Part shown: positions 1 through 8,261 of the stretch, piece by piece
How positions within the stretch are numbered: the first letter of the stretch is position 1
How the letters are laid out: each line of letters begins with the position of its first letter
Assembly (NCBI RefSeq): GCF_000024965.1
Contig: NC_013530.1
Location: forward strand, 2,418,001-2,482,000
DNA: 64,000 nucleotides
Origin: Xylanimonas cellulosilytica DSM 15894
GTDB taxonomy: Bacteria > Actinomycetota > Actinomycetes > Actinomycetales > Cellulomonadaceae
Direction: 5' to 3'
Program-made: the position numbers and the translations under genes
Notes under the pieces: generated by a model
Told to the model about the DNA's origin: nothing
The model's database searches: none
What the model saw: the letters and a program-made list of their open reading frames with translations, nothing else

Positions 1-916
1 CCGCCCACACCAGGGCCATCACCGCGAGCACGCGGGTGCGCCGCCGCCCGCGCGCCCTGCCCATCACCCAGAACTGCAGGGCCACGATCACCACGGTGTT
101 GACCACGAACGCGAAGCCCACCACCCGCGTGGACACCTGCGAGGCCTGCCGGGCGAAGGCGGGAAACCCGGCCTCCATCTGCCCGTAGCCCACGAACGAG
201 GCCAGCAGCGCGAGCACGGTGAGCCACGCGACGGCCGGCGTGCGCAGGATCGCGAGGTAGCCGACGGACGGGGCGGCGACGTCGTCGGGCCCGGGACGTG
301 CGGCGCGGCCGTGCAGGTGCCGCAGGGGACCGAGCTGCACCACCAGGGCCGGGACGAAGCAGGCCGCGTTGACGGTGAACGCGACGACGAACGTGGCCGG
401 ACGGTCGACGTCCATCAGCAGGCCGCCGACGACGCCGCCCACACCGATCCCCAGGTTGAGCAGCGCGAAGCTGACGCCGTAGTAGCGCTGGCGCAGGTCG
501 CCCGTGACCACGGTGGCCACCAGGGCGTTGATCGCCGGCCAGGCCACCCCGAGCTGGATCCCGAACAGGCAGAGCGCCACCGCCGCGACCCAGGGCACGG
601 TGGCGAAGGCCAGCAGGCCGAGGCCCGCCATCGCGGCGAGCAGCCCGCCGACCACCACGACCCGTGCGCCGAGCCGGTCCACGAGCACGCCCGCGGGCCC
701 GGTGATCACCAGTCCCGTGATCGCGATCAGGCCCATGAGCGTGCCCGACAGGCCGAGCGGGAACCCGCGCACCTCGTGCAGGTAGATGATCGTGAACGGC
801 AGCGTCAGGCCGCGCCCGAAGAACTGCACGACGACGGTGGACAGCAGCCACCGCCCGTCGCGGGGCAGCTCGTCCCAGAACGCGAGGGCGCCCGATCGGG
901 CGGTCGTGGCGGGCAT
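1..916 (-). CDS. MFS transporter, C-terminally truncated by the window edge
   Basis: The frame is open from an ATG at 916 to the left edge, about 305 residues without a stop. The N-terminus is cytoplasmic, followed by hydrophobic segments. A loop with VDRLGAR fits the MFS motif between helices 2 and 3, and the helices continue to the edge, as in a 12-TM drug or sugar-efflux MFS protein. Substrate cannot be read from the sequence. The start is supported by a CAGGAT box 7 nt upstream, a leaderless arrangement. It lies 63 bp beyond the end of another MFS gene on the same strand, so the two are tandem but the downstream one seems to have its own promoter. Confidence 0.8.
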   Translation of the reverse strand, partial: MPATTARSGALAFWDELPRDGRWLLSTVVVQFFGRGLTLPFTIIYLHEVRGFPLGLSGTLMGLIAITGLVITGPAGVLVDRLGARVVVVGGLLAAMAGLGLLAFATVPWVAAVALCLFGIQLGVAWPAINALVATVVTGDLRQRYYGVSFALLNLGIGVGGVVGGLLMDVDRPATFVVAFTVNAACFVPALVVQLGPLRHLHGRAARPGPDDVAAPSVGYLAILRTPAVAWLTVLALLASFVGYGQMEAGFPAFARQASQVSTRVVGFAFVVNTVVIVALQFWVMGRARGRRRTRVLAVMALVWA

Positions 917-923
917 GCGTTCG

Positions 924-929
924 ATCCTG
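924..929 (-). promoter_or_regulatory. Candidate leaderless -10 box for the partial MFS gene
   Basis: On the minus strand CAGGAT ends 7 nt before the ATG at 916 and there is no Shine-Dalgarno. No convincing -35 is visible. Confidence 0.4.
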
Positions 930-979
930 GCCCTCGCCCCCGACACGGGTCGAGCCGAAAACGGCTCGACCTCCGTCCG

Positions 980-2371
980 TCAGACGGCGGTGCGCCCCCG
1001 GATCCCGGCGAGGCTGAGCAGGCCCCCGACGGCGAACAGCGCCGCCGTGACCACCAGGCCGCGGTGGAACGTGCCGACGTCGAGCGCCCCGCCGAGGATG
1101 ACGCCAGCGAGCGCCACCACGACGAGCCCGGCCACGCGGGCGACCGCGTTGTTCACGGCGGAGGCGATGCCGGCGTCGGCCGGTGGCGGCGCGCCGAGGA
1201 TGGCGGCGGTCAGGGGCGCGACGGTGACGGCGAGGCCGAGGCCGAACACGGCTTGCCCGGGGAACACCTGGGACCAGTAGTGGGCGCTCGCGTCGGTGGC
1301 GAGCATGAGCAGGAACCCGGCGGCGGCGAGCAGGGGTCCGACGGTCATGAAGGCGCGGGCACCGAAGCGGGCGGCGAGCGCGCCGAACGTGCCGGACAGC
1401 GTCAGCAGCGCGACGAAGGCGGGCATCTGGGCCAGCCCGGCGAGGGTCGCCGTGTACCCGGCGACCTGCTGGAGGAACAGGGTGACGAGGAACCCGCCGA
1501 AGCCGAGCGCCCCGTAGATCGCGGCGGTGGCGGCGTTGCCCCAGGCAAAGTTCCGCAGGGCGAACAGGCGCAGCGGGAGCATGGGGTCGGCGGTGCGGCG
1601 CTGGCTGAGCAGGAACGCGGCGAGGCCGATGGCGCCGAGGGTGAGTCCGCCCACCACGAGCGGGTGCCCCCAGCCGAGCCGCCCCGCCTCGATGAGGGCG
1701 GTCACGGTGGCGGCGAGGCCGACCGCGGCCAGCACGGCCCCGCGGACGTCGAGCCGGCGGCCCTGGCCGGGCGCGCGCTCGGGGAGCGCACGCACCAGCA
1801 GCAGCGTGCCGAGGCACACGGGCACGGTCAGCCAGAACACGAACCGCCAGGACAGGGTGTCGACGAGCAGCCCGCCCGCGAGCGGTCCGACGATCACGGC
1901 CGTGCCGGTCCAGGCCGTCCACCGGCCGATGGCGCGGCCCTGCTCCTCGCCGTCGAACGTGGAGACGATCATCGCGAGCGAGCTCGGGACGAGCAGCGCC
2001 CCGGCGACGCCCTGTACGGCGCGGGCGGCGACGAGCACGGCACCGGTGGGGGCCAGCGCGCACGCGGCCGAGGCGGCGGCGAACCCGGCGAGGCCCGCGA
2101 CCAGCACCCGTCGCCGGCCGTGCACGTCGCTCAGCGACCCGGCGAGCAGGATGAGCGCGCCGAGCGTGACCAGATAGGCGTCGACGACCCACTGCTGCAG
2201 GCCGAGGGTCGCCGCCTCGTCGCCGCCGAGCTCGTGCCCGATCGCCGGCAGCGCCACGGTGACGACCGTCCCGTCGAGGAACGCGACGAACGTCGCCAGG
2301 ATCGCGACGAGCAGCACGCGGCGCGCGACGGCGTCAGGTGCGGGCGTCGTCGGGCCGTCGATGCCCACCAC
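980..2371 (-). CDS. MFS transporter, DHA2 (EmrB/QacA-like) drug exporter family
   Basis: The 463-residue protein starts with a short polar tail, then a first helix with FLDGTVVTVALPAI, the D-x-T-(I/V)-V-x-V-A-L-P pattern of 14-TM DHA2 exporters. LSDVHGRRRVL follows (MFS motif A), and GWRF-like SWRFVFWLTVPV ends the first half. Such proteins export hydrophobic drugs or metabolites with proton exchange at the inner membrane; the substrate here is unknown. The start is GTG at 2371 or the next codon, GTG at 2368. The latter sits exactly 6 nt from a TAGCGT -10 box. Two DNA dyads overlap the promoter, so a local repressor is likely, but no regulator gene is adjacent. Confidence 0.85.
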   Translation of the reverse strand: MVGIDGPTTPAPDAVARRVLLVAILATFVAFLDGTVVTVALPAIGHELGGDEAATLGLQQWVVDAYLVTLGALILLAGSLSDVHGRRRVLVAGLAGFAAASAACALAPTGAVLVAARAVQGVAGALLVPSSLAMIVSTFDGEEQGRAIGRWTAWTGTAVIVGPLAGGLLVDTLSWRFVFWLTVPVCLGTLLLVRALPERAPGQGRRLDVRGAVLAAVGLAATVTALIEAGRLGWGHPLVVGGLTLGAIGLAAFLLSQRRTADPMLPLRLFALRNFAWGNAATAAIYGALGFGGFLVTLFLQQVAGYTATLAGLAQMPAFVALLTLSGTFGALAARFGARAFMTVGPLLAAAGFLLMLATDASAHYWSQVFPGQAVFGLGLAVTVAPLTAAILGAPPPADAGIASAVNNAVARVAGLVVVALAGVILGGALDVGTFHRGLVVTAALFAVGGLLSLAGIRGRTAV

Positions 2372-2411
2372 GTCACGCTACGCCGTGACGCATCTCACGT
2401 CAGATCTGACG
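2371..2411 (-). promoter_or_regulatory. Promoter with two operator-like dyads upstream of the DHA2 exporter
   Basis: On the minus strand TAGCGT (2375-2380) is a good -10 box for a leaderless transcript starting at GTG 2368. It lies inside a perfect 7-bp dyad (2371-2377 with 2384-2390, 6-nt spacer). A second, fully palindromic 14-mer CGTCAGATCTGACG occupies 2398-2411. Both share the half-site TGACG, suggesting binding of a dimeric repressor. The regulator is not identifiable. Confidence 0.5.
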
Positions 2412-2471
2412 GCCTGTTGTGATCTGGCTCATAGCACCAACTTGCATTTCGTGACGGTTTTCACGCAGTCC

Positions 2472-2477
2472 TACACT
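2472..2477 (+). promoter_or_regulatory. Candidate leaderless -10 box for mqo
   Basis: TACACT ends 8 nt before the GTG start at 2486; no Shine-Dalgarno is present. The -35 region is weak. Confidence 0.45.
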
Positions 2478-2485
2478 CGACGCTC

Positions 2486-4018
2486 GTGACTGATGAATCC
2501 CTGAACACCACGGATCAGGTCGACGTCGTCCTCATCGGCGGCGGCATCATGAGCGCCACCCTCGGCACGCTGCTCCAGCAGCTCGAGCCGACCTGGACGA
2601 TCCGCCTGTACGAGCGCCTCGACGACGTCGCGCTCGAGTCGAGCAACCCGTGGAACAACGCCGGGACCGGGCACGCCGCGCTGTGCGAGCTGAACTACAC
2701 GCCCGAGCGCAAGGACGGCTCGATCGACATCTCCAAGGCGGTGAAGATCAACGAGCAGTTCGAGGTGTCCCGCGAGTACTGGCACCACCTGCTCGCGCAG
2801 GGCGCGCTGACCGGCACCGACTTCCTCCAGCGCACCCCGCACATGACGTTCGTGCGCGGCGAGCGGAACGTCGACTTCCTGCGTCGCCGGCACGAGACGC
2901 TCTCGGCGCACCCGCTGTTCAAGGACATGGAGTTCACCACCGACCGCGCGCGGATCGCCGGATGGTCGCCCCTGCTGGTCGAGGGCCGCGACGAGGCCGA
3001 GCCGGTCGCCGCCACCCGCAACACCGCCGGCACCGACGTCGACTTCGGTGCGCTGACCCACCAGCTGATCGACTCGATGGTCGCGCGCGGCGCGGACGTG
3101 CGCCTCCAGCACGAGGTCCGCTCGATCCGCCGCACGCGCGACGGTCGCTGGCGGATCAAGGTCAAGGACCGTTCGTGGAACGCGGCCCGCCGGCACCACA
3201 CGGTCAGCGCCCGGTTCGTGTTCGTCGGTGCGGGCGGCGGCGCGCTGCCGCTGCTGCAGTCGGCGGGCATCCCGGAGATCAAGGGCTTCGGCGGCTTCCC
3301 CATCTCGGGCGAGTTCCTGCGCACCTCGAACCCCGAGCTCGTCGCCCGCCATCGGGCCAAGGTGTACGGCAAGGCCGACGTCGGCGCGCCGCCCATGTCG
3401 GTGCCGCACCTCGACACGCGTGTGGTGGACGGGCAGTCGTACCTGATGTTCGGCCCGTACGCCGGGTTCAGCCCCAAGTACCTCAAGAAGGGCAAGTACC
3501 TGGGCCTGGTCACGTCGCTGCGCGCCCACAACCTCACCTCGATGCTCGGCGCGGGCATCAAGAACATGGACCTCACGCAGTACCTGGTCGGCGAGCTCGT
3601 CGCCCGCCCCGAGACCAAGTTCGCCACGCTCCAGGCCTTCTACCCCGAGGCGCAGCCCAAGGACTGGGAGCGGATCACCGCCGGGCAGCGCGTCCAGGTG
3701 ATCAAGCGCGACAAGGACGGCAAGGGCGTCCTGGAGTTCGGCACCGAGGTGGTCGCGGCGGCCGACGGCTCGATCGCCGGCCTGCTCGGCGCCTCCCCCG
3801 GCGCCTCGACCGCCGTCTCGGCCATGGTCGAGCTGCTCGGCCGCTGCTTCCCGGCCCACGCCGAGGCCTGGCGCCCGCACCTGGCCCGCATGATGCCGAG
3901 CCTCGACGGCGTCCCCGGTGACACGCACACCCTCGCCGACGAGCACCACGCCGACGCGCACGGCCTGGTGCTGGACGCCGAGGCGTACGAGTCCGCCGAG
4001 GCCGACGCCCGCGCCTGA
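2486..4018 (+). CDS. mqo: Malate:quinone oxidoreductase
   Basis: This membrane-associated FAD enzyme oxidises malate to oxaloacetate and passes electrons to quinone, replacing or supplementing NAD-linked malate dehydrogenase in the TCA cycle. The 510-residue product has the FAD-binding glycine motif GGGIMSATLG near residue 18. ESSNPWNNAGTGHAALCELNYTP, the highly conserved Mqo segment, lies near residue 52, and the full length fits the family (about 490-550). The start is GTG, 8 nt after a TACACT box. It is monocistronic: the downstream gene is convergent, 12 bp away. Electrons from Mqo would enter the same quinone pool served by the cytochrome bd oxidase encoded at 32.4 kb. Confidence 0.95.
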   Translation: MTDESLNTTDQVDVVLIGGGIMSATLGTLLQQLEPTWTIRLYERLDDVALESSNPWNNAGTGHAALCELNYTPERKDGSIDISKAVKINEQFEVSREYWHHLLAQGALTGTDFLQRTPHMTFVRGERNVDFLRRRHETLSAHPLFKDMEFTTDRARIAGWSPLLVEGRDEAEPVAATRNTAGTDVDFGALTHQLIDSMVARGADVRLQHEVRSIRRTRDGRWRIKVKDRSWNAARRHHTVSARFVFVGAGGGALPLLQSAGIPEIKGFGGFPISGEFLRTSNPELVARHRAKVYGKADVGAPPMSVPHLDTRVVDGQSYLMFGPYAGFSPKYLKKGKYLGLVTSLRAHNLTSMLGAGIKNMDLTQYLVGELVARPETKFATLQAFYPEAQPKDWERITAGQRVQVIKRDKDGKGVLEFGTEVVAAADGSIAGLLGASPGASTAVSAMVELLGRCFPAHAEAWRPHLARMMPSLDGVPGDTHTLADEHHADAHGLVLDAEAYESAEADARA

Positions 4019-4030
4019 CCGCAGCCGACC

Positions 4031-4909
4031 TCAGGGCAGCAGGGCGTCCCGCGCGGCTGCCCGGACCGCCGCCGCGACGGCGTCGAGCACCGGTGTGCGC
4101 AGCGACCACTGCTGCCAGTGCAGCTCGACGTCCACGTGCTCGCCGGGGTCGAGGTCGACCAGGTTCCCGGCCGCCTCGGCGGCCGCGGAGTCCTCGGCGG
4201 GCAGCAGGCCCCAGCCGAGCCCGAGCCGGACGGCGCGCCCGAAGTCGTCCGACGACGGGACGTAGTGCCGCGGCGGGGCGGCGTCCGCGCCGCCCCGGGC
4301 GCGCAGGTACCGGTCCTGCAGGTCGTCCTTGCGATCGAACATCATCACGGGTGCCACCGCGAGCGCCTCGGCGGTCACCCCGTCGGGGAACCATCGTGCG
4401 ACGAATCCGGGCGTCGCGAACGGGCGGTACCGCATCACCCCGAGGCGCACCGCCACGCACCCCTGCACGGGGGTGGCCTGCGTGGTCACGGCGGCCATGA
4501 CCTCGCCCTGGCGCAGCAGCTCGGCCGAGTGGTCCTGGTCCTCGCGGTGCACGTCGAAGACGGCGAGGTGCCCGACGGCGGCCAGGGCGGGCAGCGCCCA
4601 CGTGTGCAGCGAGTCGCCGTTGACGGCGATCGGCACGAGCGGCAGGGTCCCGGCGGTGCTGCGCGGACGCGGCAGCCCGGTCTCGCGCACGACGGCGAGC
4701 ACCTGCCGCGCCGACCGCAGGACGTCGACGCCGGCGGCGGTCGCGACGACCGGCCGCGACCGCCGCAGCAGCACCGTGCCGGCGGAGGTCTCGAGTGCCT
4801 TGATCCGTTGGCTGACCGCCGACGGCGTCACGTGCAGCAGCCGGGCGGCGGCGTCGAAGGATCCTTCGTCGACGACGGCGACGAGCGCTTCGAGCTGGGC
4901 GAGCTCCAT
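4031..4909 (-). CDS. lysG: LysR-type regulator, LysG/ArgP family
   Basis: The 292-residue protein has an N-terminal winged helix-turn-helix (QLEALVAVVDEGSFDAAARLLHVTPSAVSQRIKALE, quoted in parts: SFDAAARLLHVTPSAVSQR) and a periplasmic-binding-like effector domain. The HVTPSAVSQRIKALE recognition helix and total length are typical of LysG/ArgP/IciA proteins, which sense lysine or arginine and activate the exporter gene. It is divergent from a LysE-type exporter with 80 bp between start codons, the classic lysG-lysE arrangement. A TAAACT box 6 nt upstream of its ATG implies a leaderless mRNA. Confidence 0.88.
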   Translation of the reverse strand: MELAQLEALVAVVDEGSFDAAARLLHVTPSAVSQRIKALETSAGTVLLRRSRPVVATAAGVDVLRSARQVLAVVRETGLPRPRSTAGTLPLVPIAVNGDSLHTWALPALAAVGHLAVFDVHREDQDHSAELLRQGEVMAAVTTQATPVQGCVAVRLGVMRYRPFATPGFVARWFPDGVTAEALAVAPVMMFDRKDDLQDRYLRARGGADAAPPRHYVPSSDDFGRAVRLGLGWGLLPAEDSAAAEAAGNLVDLDPGEHVDVELHWQQWSLRTPVLDAVAAAVRAAARDALLP

Positions 4910-4915
4910 GAACCC

Positions 4916-4921
4916 AGTTTA
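4916..4921 (-). promoter_or_regulatory. Leaderless -10 box for lysG
   Basis: TAAACT on the minus strand, 6 nt before the ATG at 4909. It shares the 80-bp divergent region with the lysE promoter, where LysG would bind. Confidence 0.5.
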
Positions 4922-4953
4922 AGCACATCTGTTGCTGCCACAGAATCATTCGC

Positions 4954-4983
4954 TGGACTGCATCCGGTAGCCGCACCTACCGT
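4954..4983 (+). promoter_or_regulatory. lysE promoter, leaderless
   Basis: TGGACT (4954-4959), 18-nt spacer, TACCGT (4978-4983), then 6 nt to the GTG start at 4990. Confidence 0.5.
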
Positions 4984-4989
4984 CGTCGG

Positions 4990-5616
4990 GTGCACTCCCC
5001 CTCCCTTCTCGCCGCGCTCGCCGGCCTGGGCTTCGGCCTCTCGCTCATCGTCGCCATCGGCGCCCAGAACCTGTACGTGCTGCGGCAAGGGCTGCGCCGC
5101 GAGCACGTGGGCGCCGTCATCGCGGTGTGCGCCGGCTCCGACGCGGTGCTCATCACGGCGGGGGCCGCCGGCGCGGGCGTCCTGGTGGACGCCGTGCCCT
5201 GGCTCGGGACGGCGATGCGCTGGGGCGGCGCGGCCTTCCTGCTGGTCTACGCCGCGCTCGCCGCACGTCGCGGCCTGCGCGCGGGGGACGACGCCCTGCG
5301 TGCCGACGACGCGGGCCTGCGCACGACCCTGCCCGCCGTCGTCGGCACGACGGCGGCACTGACCTGGCTGAACCCGCACGTGTATCTGGACACGCTCGTG
5401 CTGCTGGGCTCGGTGGCGGCCGGGCACGGGTCCGCACGCTGGTGGTTCGCGGCCGGGGCCGTGGTGGGGAGCGTCGTCTGGTTCACGGCGCTCGGCTACG
5501 GCGCGCGCCTGCTGCGCCCGCTGTTCGCGCGCCCGACCGCGTGGCGGGTGCTCGACGGCGTCGTCGCCGTCGTCATGACCGCCATCGCCGTCGGGCTGAT
5601 CCTGGGATCACGCTGA
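4990..5616 (+). CDS. lysE: LysE/ArgO family basic amino-acid exporter
   Basis: The 208-residue inner-membrane protein has about six hydrophobic segments. Its N-terminal signature is GLGFGLSLIVAIGAQNLYVLRQGL, of which the conserved core is IGAQNLYVLRQG. TWLNPHVYLDTLVLLGS (conserved LNPHVYLDT) lies in the middle, as in LysE and ArgO. These carriers export L-lysine and L-arginine when internal pools rise, for example during peptide use. Divergent transcription with the lysG-type regulator supports the assignment; whether lysine or arginine is preferred cannot be told. The start is GTG, set by the leaderless promoter. Confidence 0.9.
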   Translation: MHSPSLLAALAGLGFGLSLIVAIGAQNLYVLRQGLRREHVGAVIAVCAGSDAVLITAGAAGAGVLVDAVPWLGTAMRWGGAAFLLVYAALAARRGLRAGDDALRADDAGLRTTLPAVVGTTAALTWLNPHVYLDTLVLLGSVAAGHGSARWWFAAGAVVGSVVWFTALGYGARLLRPLFARPTAWRVLDGVVAVVMTAIAVGLILGSR

Positions 5617-5717
5617 CCACTGCCTGGATGACGCCCCCTAAACGGTTCAGCGGCTGGTTTCACCCGCAGGCGCCCCGCCAGAGTGTGGCCCGTCATTGCC
5701 GACACCTGGGAGAGAAC

Positions 5718-6773
5718 ATGAAGTTCGCATCAGCTCGAAAGAAGGGTGCGGTCCTCGCACTGGCGCTCGCCACCGTCGCCGCCGGCGTCGTGGTCGCGCA
5801 GCCCGCGGCGGCGCACGGGAGCGTCACCAACCCGCCCACGCGCAACTACGGCTGCTTCGAGCGCTGGGGCGACGACCACCTGAACCCGGTCATGGCCACC
5901 GAGGACCCGATGTGCTGGGGCGCCTTCCAGGCCGAGCCCTCCGCCATGTGGAACTGGAACGGTCTGTACCGCGAGAACGTGGGCGGCAACCACGAGGCCG
6001 CCATCCCCAACGGCCAGCTCTGTTCGGGCGGCCGCACCGAGAACGGCCGCTACAACTACCTGGACACCCCGGGCCAGTGGGTCGCCAAGGGCGTGCCGAA
6101 CAACTTCCGCCTCACGCTGACCGACGGCGCCCAGCACGGTGCCGACTACCTGCGGATCTACGTGTCGAAGCCCGGCTTCGACCCGACCACGCAGGCGCTC
6201 GGCTGGGACGACCTCACGCTCGTCAAGGAGACCGGGCGCTACGGCACCACGGGCCTGTACGAGACCGACCTGAGCATCCCGGGCCGCTCGGGCCGCGCGG
6301 TGCTCTTCACGATCTGGCAGGCCTCGCACCTGGACCAGCCGTACTACCTGTGCTCCGACATCAACATCGGCGGCGGGGACCTGTACCCGGGCGAGAACCC
6401 CGGTGTGCCGACGCCCACCCCGACGCCCACCCCCACGCCGACGCCGACGCCCACCCCGACCCCGACCCCGACGCCGACGCCCACGCCGACCCCGGTGGCC
6501 GGCGACTGCTCGGCCGAGATCACCATCGTGAACTCGTGGGACAACGGCTACCAGGCCGAGCTGGTCATCACGGCCGGTGACAGCGCTGTGTCCTCCTGGA
6601 GCGCCACGGTGAACGGCGCCACCATCGACCAGGCGTGGGGTTCTCAGCTCTCGGGCTCGAACGTGCTGAGCAACGAGTCCTGGAACGGCAACCTGGCGGC
6701 TGGAGCGTCGACCTCCGCGGGATTCATCGGCAGCGGCAGCCCTTCCGGGCTGAGCGCGACCTGCTCCGCCTGA
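5718..6773 (+). CDS. Secreted AA10 lytic polysaccharide monooxygenase with CBM2
   Basis: This 351-residue exported copper enzyme oxidatively cleaves crystalline polysaccharide, most likely cellulose. A signal peptide (residues 1-32, ending QPAAA) exposes His33 as the mature N-terminus. His33 and His140 (in AQHGADYLRIYVSK) form the expected copper histidine brace. The catalytic domain runs to about residue 230 and ends YYLCSDI, with a Tyr-Tyr pair around the usual axial aromatic position. A Pro-Thr repeat linker of about 35 residues follows. The C-terminal 90 residues (two terminal Cys, NSWDNGYQ, NESWNG) are a CBM2 cellulose-binding module. The start is ATG at 5718 with GGGAGAG upstream; an in-frame extension further upstream overlaps lysE and lacks support. 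Confidence 0.93.
   Translation: MKFASARKKGAVLALALATVAAGVVVAQPAAAHGSVTNPPTRNYGCFERWGDDHLNPVMATEDPMCWGAFQAEPSAMWNWNGLYRENVGGNHEAAIPNGQLCSGGRTENGRYNYLDTPGQWVAKGVPNNFRLTLTDGAQHGADYLRIYVSKPGFDPTTQALGWDDLTLVKETGRYGTTGLYETDLSIPGRSGRAVLFTIWQASHLDQPYYLCSDINIGGGDLYPGENPGVPTPTPTPTPTPTPTPTPTPTPTPTPTPTPVAGDCSAEITIVNSWDNGYQAELVITAGDSAVSSWSATVNGATIDQAWGSQLSGSNVLSNESWNGNLAAGASTSAGFIGSGSPSGLSATCSA
6411..6495 (+). repeat. Pro-Thr linker microsatellite-like repeat inside the LPMO gene
   Basis: Tandem 6-bp units of the type CCGACG/CCCACC encode alternating Pro-Thr dipeptides joining the AA10 and CBM2 domains. Such runs vary in length between strains by slippage. Confidence 0.85.
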
Positions 6774-6809
6774 CGGCAGCAGCGCAACGCTGATCGATGC
6801 AGCACGACC

Positions 6810-6845
6810 AGTGCCCGGTGGCGGCCCCTACCGCCACCGGGCACT
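6810..6845. terminator. Bidirectional terminator between LPMO gene and pntB
   Basis: A perfect 15-bp inverted repeat (6810-6824 with 6831-6845, 6-nt loop) lies 37 bp after the LPMO stop and 9 bp before the convergent pntB stop. The T tract is poor, as is usual in high-GC genomes. Confidence 0.75.
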
Positions 6846-6853
6846 GCCCATGC

Positions 6854-8260
6854 TCAGAGCGCCTGGACGATCTTCTCGACCTGGTCCTTGGCGTCGCCGA
6901 ACAGCATGTGGGTGTTCTCGCGGAAGAACAGCGGGTTCTGCACGCCCGCGTACCCGGTGGCCATGGACCGCTTGAAGACGATCACCTGCTTGGCGTGCCA
7001 CACCTCGAGCACGGGCATGCCCGCGATGGGCGAGGACGGGTCCTCGAGCGCGGCCGGGTTGACGGTGTCGTTGGCACCGATGACGAGCACGACGTCGGTG
7101 CGCTCGAAGTCGTCGTTGACCTCGTCCATCTCGAGGACGATGTCGTACGGCACCTTGGCCTCGGCGAGCAGCACGTTCATGTGACCGGGCAGGCGCCCGG
7201 CCACGGGGTGCACGCCGAACCGCACGTCGACGCCCGCGGCGCGCAGCCGCGACACGAGCTCCGCGACGGGGTACTGCGCCTTGGCGACGGCCATGCCGTA
7301 CCCGGGGGTGATCACCACGGACCTCGCGCCGCGCAGCAGGTCGGCCACGCCGTCGGCCAGGATCTCGCGGTGCTCGCCCTGCTCCGCCGCCGGGCCGGCC
7401 GCGACGGCGCCGCCGTCGGACCCGAACCCGCCGAGGATCACCGAGACGAACGACCGGTTCATGGCCTTGCACATGATGTAGCTGAGGATCGCACCGGAGG
7501 ACCCGACCAGGGCGCCGGTGACGATGAGCAGGTCGTTGCCGAGCATGAAGCCGGCCGCGGCGGCCGCCCACCCGGAGTACGAGTTGAGCATCGAGACGAC
7601 GACGGGCATGTCCCCGCCGCCGATCGCGGCGACCATGTGGAAGCCCAGCAGCAGCGCGATCACGGTCATGACGCCGAGCGCGACCAGCCCCTGTGCGGGG
7701 GCGACGACGAACCACACGAGCAGCCCCGCCGACGCCACGAGCGCCCCGAGGTTGAGCCAGTTGCGGCCCGGGAGCGTGAGCGGCGCGGACCGCATCCTCG
7801 CCGACAGCTTGAGGAACGCGACGATCGAGCCCGTGAACGTCACGGCACCGATGAGCACGCCGAGGAACACCTCGACCAGGTGCACCGACCCGCCGTAACC
7901 GGCGTGCACGCGCTCGGTGAGGAAGGAGTCGAACCCGACGGCCACGGCGGCGAGACCCACGAACGAGTGGAGGATCGCGATGAGCTCGGGCATCTGCGTC
8001 ATCTCGACGCTGCGTGCCCGCCACGCCCCGACGGCGGCACCGATGAGCAGCACGACGACGATGAGCGAGATCGTCACGCCCACCGGCCGCTGGGACTGGT
8101 CGGCGGCGAGCATGATCGTGGCCACGAGGGCCAGGGCCATGCCGACCATGCCGAGCGTCACGCCCCGGCGGGCCGAGGTCTGCTTGGAGAGCCCGGCGAG
8201 GGACAGGATGAACAGGACGGCCGCGACGACGTAGACGGCCTGGGCAAGCTGGGTCAGCAC
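6854..8260 (-). CDS. pntB: NAD(P) transhydrogenase beta subunit
   Basis: The 468-residue membrane subunit of proton-translocating transhydrogenase couples hydride transfer between NADH and NADP+ to proton influx. The N-terminal half carries about eight or nine hydrophobic helices. The C-terminal third is the soluble NADP(H)-binding domain III, with [13 protein letters not shown] and [12 protein letters not shown]. The start is GTG, 1 nt after the pntA stop, so the two are translationally coupled. It ends at a bidirectional terminator. Confidence 0.95.
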   Translation of the reverse strand: MLTQLAQAVYVVAAVLFILSLAGLSKQTSARRGVTLGMVGMALALVATIMLAADQSQRPVGVTISLIVVVLLIGAAVGAWRARSVEMTQMPELIAILHSFVGLAAVAVGFDSFLTERVHAGYGGSVHLVEVFLGVLIGAVTFTGSIVAFLKLSARMRSAPLTLPGRNWLNLGALVASAGLLVWFVVAPAQGLVALGVMTVIALLLGFHMVAAIGGGDMPVVVSMLNSYSGWAAAAAGFMLGNDLLIVTGALVGSSGAILSYIMCKAMNRSFVSVILGGFGSDGGAVAAGPAAEQGEHREILADGVADLLRGARSVVITPGYGMAVAKAQYPVAELVSRLRAAGVDVRFGVHPVAGRLPGHMNVLLAEAKVPYDIVLEMDEVNDDFERTDVVLVIGANDTVNPAALEDPSSPIAGMPVLEVWHAKQVIVFKRSMATGYAGVQNPLFFRENTHMLFGDAKDQVEKIVQAL

Positions 8261-8261
8261 G

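Noticed and set aside
311-2422. A 703-residue plus-strand open frame opposite the two MFS genes, rich in Arg, Glu, Gly and His
   Set aside because: It is antisense to two clear membrane transporters. Its composition is what the reverse complement of high-GC membrane-protein codons gives, and it has no ribosome site.
5617-5717. A cellulose-responsive operator upstream of the LPMO gene
   Set aside because: I looked for a CebR-like TGGGAGCGCTCCCA palindrome and found none; only a weak AAAC...GTTT pattern is present.
6411-6495. Short-period repeats considered as a CRISPR-like array
   Set aside because: The 6-bp units are contiguous and code for a Pro-Thr linker; there are no spacers.
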